Part shown: piece after piece, positions 58,054-64,000 of the stretch
Layout of the letters: every line of letters begins with the position of its first letter
Position numbering within the stretch: position 1 is the stretch's first letter
Source: Ganoderma boninense
Taxonomy: Eukaryota > Basidiomycota > Agaricomycetes > Polyporales > Polyporaceae
Direction: 5' to 3'
Length of the DNA: 64,000 bases
Assembly: GCA_002900995.3 (NCBI GenBank)
Contig: CM035307.1
Coordinates: 2,418,001 to 2,482,000 of the forward strand
Made by a program: the position numbers and the translations under genes
Notes under the pieces: generated by a model
Seen by the model: only the letters and a program-made list of their open reading frames with translations
Databases searched by the model: none
Told to the model about the DNA's origin: nothing

Positions 58054-59292
58054 TCACCGGCCTTTGTCCTCCGCCAGAATGGCTTCGTTGAGCTCGTCCA
58101 GAGGGGCTAGCTCTCGCTTGTCCACAAGATCAAACTGCTCCACCATCCCTATTAGTCCTGCTCTTAAGCTCCAACACGTCCCCCCTGCTCACGTACCTCG
58201 TTCACGAATAGGAAGAAGTGCCGGTAGCTTGTGTTCAGGTGTGCTGTCAGCATAAACCCCCGTAGAATGAGTCCATGTTTCCACAACGATCGCACATAGG
58301 CTTAACAGCCCCACTCTGACCTTCGATCCCGAGTGCGCAAATGTGATCGAAATGGTTGCTGTACAGATGCGCGTACACACGGAAGAGCCGGCGGAAGAGC
58401 CTTCCAATGGTCTCCCGAAAGTTCTTCGCAAACGGCTTGCCTGGACGGACAGCGGGAATCGGACGCCACAGTCAGTGACCCGGCGCTTTCCAGCGCTTTC
58501 TGGACGCACCCATCTCGCTCGGGAATATCTCTTCGTTGTCGAGCAGCCCTTGTACCCAATTCATCAGCGCGTCAACGTACTCCGGTGCGGGCAGCTTCGT
58601 TGCCTTCTTGTACCGAACGCCATCTTCCCATAGGTATTCGTACCTACGTCCACGCACTCGCAAGGTCAGCGGAGTGCCTTTCGAGCGGAACCGCCGTGTC
58701 GTTGCACGGGACGGCTCACCTTGGTCCTGCAGACATGATCGGGCACTGAGATGTAAATGAATTTAGCTCGGTGTTCTGTGGTGGAGCGGCGATGGCGTAC
58801 CTCCTGCGGCGTGCAGAACTCGGTGACCGTGCCGTAAAGCATGTTCAGGTGGTTGAAGAAGTCCACGGCTGCCGGGGCCCGCGTAAGGAATGCAATTCGC
58901 GCACGGGACGGACCTTCTGGCTAAGATGGGTGTGGGGATGGAGAGAGCGTACCATGCACGGCCAACCATTCATTCAGGTCTTCCCCGTCCGGTAGACGCA
59001 CGGCGAGACGAAGGTTGCCCGAGCCCTGCAAGCATCCTGCTGAGCATACAACCAGGAATTGTGGCAGCATCCATATCTATAGAGCCATGCAAGTCGGAGA
59101 GCGAAGTGCATTACTCACCAGGGTGGCCTCTGCGTACTTGCGCAACTGGTACTGTTTGGTGCCCTCCGGTACATCTCCTTGCGGGGCTTGAAGGTGCGTG
59201 TTTTGCCGCTACGATCGACCAGTGATCAGCGCGGCTCCGTGCCAGCTTTGCGGAGAAGGAGTTTAATCTCACAGGCCAAAGAACGCAGACAT
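58054..59292 (-). CDS. MOB1: Mob1 family kinase activator, apparent frameshift near the N-terminus
   Basis: Mob1 activates NDR/LATS-type kinases (Dbf2, Sid2) in mitotic exit and septation. Exon 1 gives MSAFFGL at 59292. Exon 2 has GKTRTFKPRKE and then, in a different frame, DVPEGTKQYQLRKYAEATL. Next come NEWLAVHAVDFFNHLNMLYG, TEFCTPQE|CPIMSAGPRYEYLW with the two zinc-binding Cys, ALMNWVQGLLDNEEIFPSEM and RLFRVYAHLYSNHFDHI with the zinc-binding His. The end is HLNTSYRHFFLFVNEFDL, ELAPLDELNEAILAEDKGR and a TGA at 58054-58056. The frame change lies at about 59169-59183 and no intron can explain it. The rest is intact, so a sequencing error is as likely as a true mutation. Confidence 0.8.
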
Positions 59293-60005
59293 ATCGAAGG
59301 GGTGTGCGGGAACGTAGAGCAGGTGGATGGAGCAAGGCTAGTGGTCACCGTGGAGAAGGATGAGTTCGACGGCGAAGGCTCAGACGAGCAAGCAGCGAGC
59401 AGCTAGAGCGCGATAGGCGCCCATGGCGCGGGATCGAGGGATCTGAGATATTCATGTATCTAATCTAATCGAGTGCGGGGTTTTGGCTCAGCGAGCCTCG
59501 GAAGGGGACGGTCAGTCGGCGCCTCCATACTTGAAGTTGTTCCACTCGATCGTGACGTCGCTCGGCATTCTACTCTGGCCATGGGTCCAGCACATATCCG
59601 GACCCGCTGAGAAACCACCAGGCGCTAACATAGGGGCACGCTAAGCTCGGTTCATGCCTGGCATTCGCAGCCTTGGCTGTTCAGGAGCAGGTTCGTGAGT
59701 GTCGTACTACTCGCCACACGTGCGGGTACACATGTCTGCCTGTCATGCTGATTTTTGACTGAATAACTGCATGCTGTGTAAAGTGCACTTGCCATCACTA
59801 GTCTGTATGCCGTCTAGCGTGCACACCTTCGGGATCGAAGGGGGTCTCCACCTGGACCCGCATTCTCGATATCCGGTGTCCTCAGAACGACGCCGGCAGG
59901 GGCACGCCATAAGCATGTCGTCATATAAAGGACGGCTCGTCGACTCCCTCTTCAAGCCCATCTCCTTAGTGGACACACCCATCCGCGGGAATCCAAGGAC
60001 ACGAC
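59293..60005. other. Intergenic stretch upstream of the first DJ-1-like gene
   Basis: About 710 bp between the MOB1 start and the first DJ-1-like start, which are divergent. No coding feature is seen. A TATA box for the DJ-1-like gene lies near its right end. Confidence 0.5.
59934..59939 (+). promoter_or_regulatory. TATA box of the first DJ-1-like gene
   Basis: TATAAA in CATATAAAGG, 67 bp upstream of the start codon at 60006. The second copy of this gene has a similarly placed TATA box. Confidence 0.5.
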
Positions 60006-60924
60006 ATGAAGCACATCCTCTTTGTTTTCACATCAGCTAACAAGAATCTCGCCGGTGGTCAAACCGTGCGCCTCTCCATCTCGGTATCAGATACGTGCCC
60101 CGAAGCTGACGTGCTTTAGGGTTACTATCTTCCCGAGGCGGCGCACCCTTACTACGGTACGCTCCCCTCCCCTTACTCACGGACGTGTCGGGCATCACTT
60201 ACCCGTCCCCTAACCACCCTCCATCCCCCAGTCCTCTCGGAGAAGTACCACCTCGACTTCGCATCTCCCAAGGGCCCCAACCCGCCTGTAGATGAATACA
60301 GCGTCAGGACGTTCCCGGACGACATCCCCAAGTTCCTCGAGAACCCACACGGTCCAGAAGAAGCTTGGATCTGCAAAGCGTCTCTCCGACGTAAAAGCTG
60401 CGGACTACGACGCCGTGTTCTATGTCGGGGGACACGGGCCCGTGCTCGACCTCCCGCAGGATCGCGCAAATATCGATCTTGCGAGCGAGTTTTGGCGGGC
60501 GGGCAAGCTCACGACCGCCGTGTGTCATGGCCCCGCGGCGTTCGTGAACATCACCGACGCTCGGGGCCATAGCATCTTCAGGGGTAGGCGGGCAACGGCG
60601 TTCTCGAACGAAGAGGAGGAGATTATGGACGCTGTCAAGGTCTGTTACTAGCCATTGAGCACTCATGGGCATCGTGTCTGCAGCGGCTGATGTTCATTGC
60701 AGGCTGTTCCTTTCCTCGTCGAGGATCGTATCAAGGAGCTCGGGGGAATGTATGAAAAAGCCGCCAAACCGTTTGATGTGAGTGAAACTCATCATCTGTT
60801 ATTATATGCTGATGAAAAGGGTGTGCAGCCTCACGTCGTCGTGGATGGTATGCTCATCACTGGGCAGAACCCAGCCTCCGCAAAGGGCGTTGCGCTGGCG
60901 ATTGATAAGGCGCTGTCTGCGTAA
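60006..60924 (+). pseudogene. DJ-1/PfpI (Hsp31-like) gene copy 1, frameshifted
   Basis: Its exon structure is identical to copy 2 at 61951. MKHILFVFTSANKNLAGGQ, GYYLPEAAHPYY and VLSEKYHLDFASPKGPNPP are in one frame down to FPDDIPKFLENP. From about 60345 the matching frame is one base off: VQKKLGSAKRLSDVKAADYD, then DAVFYVGGHGPVLDL and TTAVCHGPAAFVN, with the catalytic Cys. It continues into AVPFLVEDRIKELGGMYEKA and VVVDGMLITGQNPASAKG and ends ALSA, TAA. So one extra base lies near 60343-60355. The active-site Glu (LPEAAHP) and Cys (VCHGP) codons remain. The family are glutathione-independent glyoxalases. It is either a young pseudogene or a sequencing error. Confidence 0.75.
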
Positions 60925-61950
60925 TCGCAGCAAGACTTGCGTAACTGTACCTGTATGCCAAGGAGAGGATGTCAAACGTGCGTGTTTCTCATGTTCACAC
61001 AAAGTGTCCGGACTTCTCTTGTCAGGCAGAGGATGTCCGACCAGTCTTCTCTCGTCCCCCCGCCCGACAACTCTCTCGTCGCGGTCTAAATGTCCATGAA
61101 AATATATATTACTTAACTGCCAAGTTTAATTAGCGTGCTCATGTTCATATGAATCGTATATGAATATCTGAAAATGCGAACCTTGAAGTTCACCGGCGCC
61201 GTGCCGACCATACTAGGGGTATGCATTGCTGCCATGAGTCGGACTCGAGCGTTTTGCATTTTTCACCATCCTCATCTTTCCAGATAATGCAAGACATGTA
61301 CGATATCACTCACTGATTTGGAACCAGAACAAAGAAAATTGTGTAGGGTATAACGCTGCCTCAACCCCCGATATACATTCCATATCGAGTAGTCTAGACG
61401 CCCGTGTCATGATTTGTCAGCGATGCGAACGGAGTCCCGGTCGGGATATGATTGGCTGCTTCCCTGTCAAACGAGTTCGAAAGTCTGTTCTACAAGCCCC
61501 GGGTATGTAACGTCATCCAGCGCGGTGGGATCACAAAACCTACGACCTGACAGAATTCGCGCACTGCAGCATGTCTAGTGCGGCTCAAGAAGGACCAAGG
61601 AGACATTTCTTCCCAACCATTACTAAGGTTTCTCATTCACCCATAGCGTCTGAGTGTAAGCCAGCCAGCTAGGCAAGACATGATGATCCCGGAAAACCAC
61701 TAGGTCGTTGGTGGGGGATGAAGCGATCGTTTCGTCATCTCGAGGCAGCCGGAGTGAATGAATTACCGACCCGCACGCGTGGGATCGGCACCGTACAGGG
61801 TAAGGATCTGGGAACCCCAGCGACAAACGATGTCGGCCATCTCCTGCTCATCCGTATATAAGCCACAAGAGGTCTTCAGACCCCCTCATCTCTCCAGAAC
61901 CTCTCCCAACTGCACGTCTTCAAGCCCTCAGCGACTCGTACAACATAAAC
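60925..61950. other. Intergenic region between the two DJ-1-like genes
   Basis: About 1.03 kb. AT-rich near 61090-61170, with no supported gene. The TATA box of copy 2 lies at its right end. I see no element that would mark how the duplication arose. Confidence 0.5.
61855..61861 (+). promoter_or_regulatory. TATA box of the second DJ-1-like gene
   Basis: TATATAA, 90 bp upstream of the start codon at 61951. Confidence 0.5.
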
Positions 61951-62911
61951 ATGCCCAAGCGCATCCTCTTCGTCTTCACCTCCGCCGACAAGACTTTGCA
62001 GGGAACCCCGACGGTACGCGCAGATCGATGACGTCTGATACGCGATCGGCACGTATATACTCACCTCCCAACGCAGGGTTGGTACCTCCCCGAAGCGGCG
62101 CATCCATACTACGGTGCGTACTCCCCATCGCTGTGTCCACAACCGAAGTCTCCAGTGCAACCGCATCATCCAACGTGAACCTCACGCTGACGACGCTCCC
62201 TTCCCACAGTCCTCGCGCCCAAGTACGACATCGACTTCGCCGCCCCCGGCGGGCCCAACCCGCCCGTCGACGCGGGCAGCGTCGCGGCCTTCCAAGCGGA
62301 CGTGCCCAAGTTCCTCGAGGACCCCGTCGTGAAGGCAAAGCTCGCGTCCGCGAAGAAGCTGTCCGACGTGAACGTCGCCGACTACGACGCGGTCTTCTAC
62401 CCGGGCGGGCACGGCCCCGTGCTCGACCTGGCGACGGACCCGGTGAACGTGAAGCTCGCGTCGGACTTCTTCCGCGCGGGCAAGGTCACGGCCGCCGTGT
62501 GCCACGGGCCCGCGGCGCTCGTGGGCGCGACGGACGCGAACGGGGACAGCATCCTCAAGGGGCGCCGCGCGACGGCATTCTCGGACGCCGAGGAGGAGGC
62601 GGTCAACAAGGTCAAGGTGGGTGTGGATGTGACTGGGTGGGTCTGTTGTGGGTTCGGCTGACGGGGGGGACATGGGCAGGACGTCCCTTTCCTGGTTGAG
62701 GCACGCATCAAGGAGCTCGGCGGCACGTACGAGAAAGCGGCCGAGCTGTGGGGAGTGAGTACATGTTTGAATTGGGGTGGAGTGTGGATACTCACGGAGT
62801 CGTTCTCGATGTCAGGTAACCGTCGTCGTGGATGGCATTTTGATCACCGGCCAAAACCCGGCCTCTGCACACCCAATTGGCGAAGCCATCGACAAGGCTC
62901 TCTCGGCATAA
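61951..62911 (+). CDS. DJ-1/PfpI family protein (Hsp31-like glyoxalase), copy 2
   Basis: The intact copy of a tandem pair. The start is MPKRILFVFTSADKTLQGTP at 61951. Introns fall after GTPT, after HPYY, after NKVK and after ELWG, as in copy 1. Catalytic features: the Glu of GWYLPEAAHPYY and the nucleophile Cys of AAVCHGPAALVGATD, preceded by DAVFYPGGHGPVLDL. The protein closes VVVDGILITGQNPASAH, IGEAIDKALSA and a TAA at 62909-62911. Hsp31-type members convert methylglyoxal to lactate without glutathione and help in oxidative and carbonyl stress. The coding part is much richer in G+C at third positions than copy 1, so the two have drifted well apart. Confidence 0.9.
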
Positions 62912-63175
62912 GCAGGCATAAGCTCGCGAGTTCCTGTACTATCACATGTGGTGTAACTGGATAGAAGAATGAGTCAGTTTGTATTATTACAAGAAGACCC
63001 AACGTGCTGCCTGGACAAGCGTGGGAGAGGCGTCCCGTAGTGCGACATGGTCCGTGGTGGCGTTGAAGGGTAAGTAGACCTCGTGTGCAGGGCGACACCG
63101 AAGGTGGCGCGTGAAAAGCGGGTCATCTGAGGGGAAGGACGCTGAGGTACAAATTACACAGTATGCGATACAAAG

Positions 63176-64000
63176 CTAGATATACGAAACAGACATCACC
63201 CATCCCTTCTTGAGTGCGAAGCCGTCCAAGGCTTCTTTTGCCACAGACGCGAGATCGGGTGAGTCGAACATCACGTATGCCATCTTGACTCTCTGTCCAG
63301 ACGCGTTTGGTGTTGGAGATGGGACGACTTGCACCGAGTGGAATCCTTGGTACCTGTACGGCCCGAGGCATGAGAAGCAAGCGCGGTGGGGAAGGTTCGA
63401 GCACGTACTGTTGGAAGAGGACCGCTAATACGTCGTCCGTGACCTCTTGTGGAAGGTTGAGGCACATCAGCCGAGCCGACTGTTGCTGGCTGGCGGCTGG
63501 TATTTGTCCTATCGCCCACTAACGTTAGTCGCGTGCGAGTGCCATCTAGGTTTGCAGGCTGCGCACCATTTGCAGAACCGCTCTGCTTCGGACCCTCGTC
63601 ATCATCCTCGATTTCCATCTCCTCGTCATCGTCGTCGTCGTGTTCGGTTCGCTCCCTCTTGACCTCGCGGGCATCCTCGTCCATCCGATCGTCTCTTCCC
63701 CGCTTTTCACCCGCCCCGCCGTTTACAAGCTTGCCATTTGGTGCGTTCTTGACATGGATCGAGGTAGGGGGCACGAATTCGGGGTCCTCTCTCCGGAGGG
63801 TCGCGTACGACTTGGTTTTTGCGTACTCAATGTGCTGTAGCGGCGGCGGGGGGTGTTGGCATCAAAGGGGACGACATGGGGGAGCCTTGAGACGGACGGC
63901 GCACCATTGGCTTATCATAGAAGACCATACCTTCGCAGCCTCGCATCGCGGCGGTCGCGCCGGGAAGGTCGGTGAAGACGACAAACGCCTGGCCCTTCAT
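63176..64000 (-). CDS. U1A/U2B''-type RRM protein (partial, N-terminus outside the window)
   Basis: Read from the window edge on the minus strand, KGQAFVVFTDLPGATAAM is the RNP1 part of a first RRM. FYDKPM follows, as in U1A and U2B''. The linker is charged and acidic (KRERTEHDDDDDEEMEIEDD). A second RRM-like block has RLMCLNLPQEVTDDVLAVLF, then GFHSVQVVPSPTPNA, VKMAYVMFDSPDLASVAKEA and LDGFALKKGWVMSVSYI, ending at TAG 63176-63178. This is the layout of U1A/U2B'' (Mud1/Msl1), a snRNP protein binding a hairpin of U1 or U2 snRNA. Which of the two cannot be told without the first RRM. Confidence 0.85.

Noticed and set aside
1..64000. Search for CRISPR arrays, rRNA genes and complete tRNA genes.
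   Set aside because: No spaced direct repeats, rRNA-like sequence or full cloverleaf were seen; the gene structure is eukaryotic.

Overview
The window is nuclear DNA of a filamentous basidiomycete, most likely a wood- or litter-decaying agaricomycete. Genes are dense, lie on both strands and are cut by many short introns (about 45-90 nt, GT..AG) with short exons. The gene set is fungal (Sup35/eRF3, Sla1, Grr1, Mob1, Sec7-type ArfGEF, Dbp8, Sua5) and includes a secreted AA9 lytic polysaccharide monooxygenase. No organelle, bacterial or CRISPR features were seen. All coordinates come from reading the sequence and splicing by eye; no alignment was run.

Left third (1-15.7 kb), the accessory-looking part. 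After the tail of a membrane protein lies one very large minus-strand gene (about 11231 to 924). It encodes a VLIG-type GTPase with a C-terminal Cys/His-repeat region and a von Willebrand A domain. Two inverted-repeat elements break its 3' part. One is a hAT-like element (2563-3858) inside an exon. The other is an AT-rich element (about 4010-4920) carrying a tRNA-derived SINE-like insert, and it sits where coding sequence appears to be missing. Head-to-head with this gene is an RBR E3 ubiquitin ligase (12043-14.5 kb) whose N-terminus looks like a cysteine-protease/deubiquitinase-type domain. A diverged tandem repeat of about 465 bp follows.

Middle (15.7-45 kb), mostly housekeeping genes in divergent pairs: eRF3/Sla1, Sec7 ArfGEF/deoxyhypusine synthase, CCDC97-like/alpha-beta hydrolase. 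A divergent 14-3-3 protein, the AA9 enzyme, an aldo-keto reductase, the NatA catalytic subunit Naa10 and the F-box protein Grr1 are also here.

Right third (45-64 kb): an unknown protein, LSM3 and U1-C (divergent, one shared 167-bp promoter), Sua5, an HMG-box factor, the DEAD-box helicase Dbp8, a BTB protein, Mob1 (with an apparent frameshift), a tandem pair of DJ-1/Hsp31-like genes (the first frameshifted), and the partial C-terminal part of a U1A/U2B''-type RNA-binding protein at the edge. Three genes are splicing factors (LSM3, U1-C, U1A-like) and several others act in translation (eRF3, deoxyhypusine synthase, Sua5, Dbp8).
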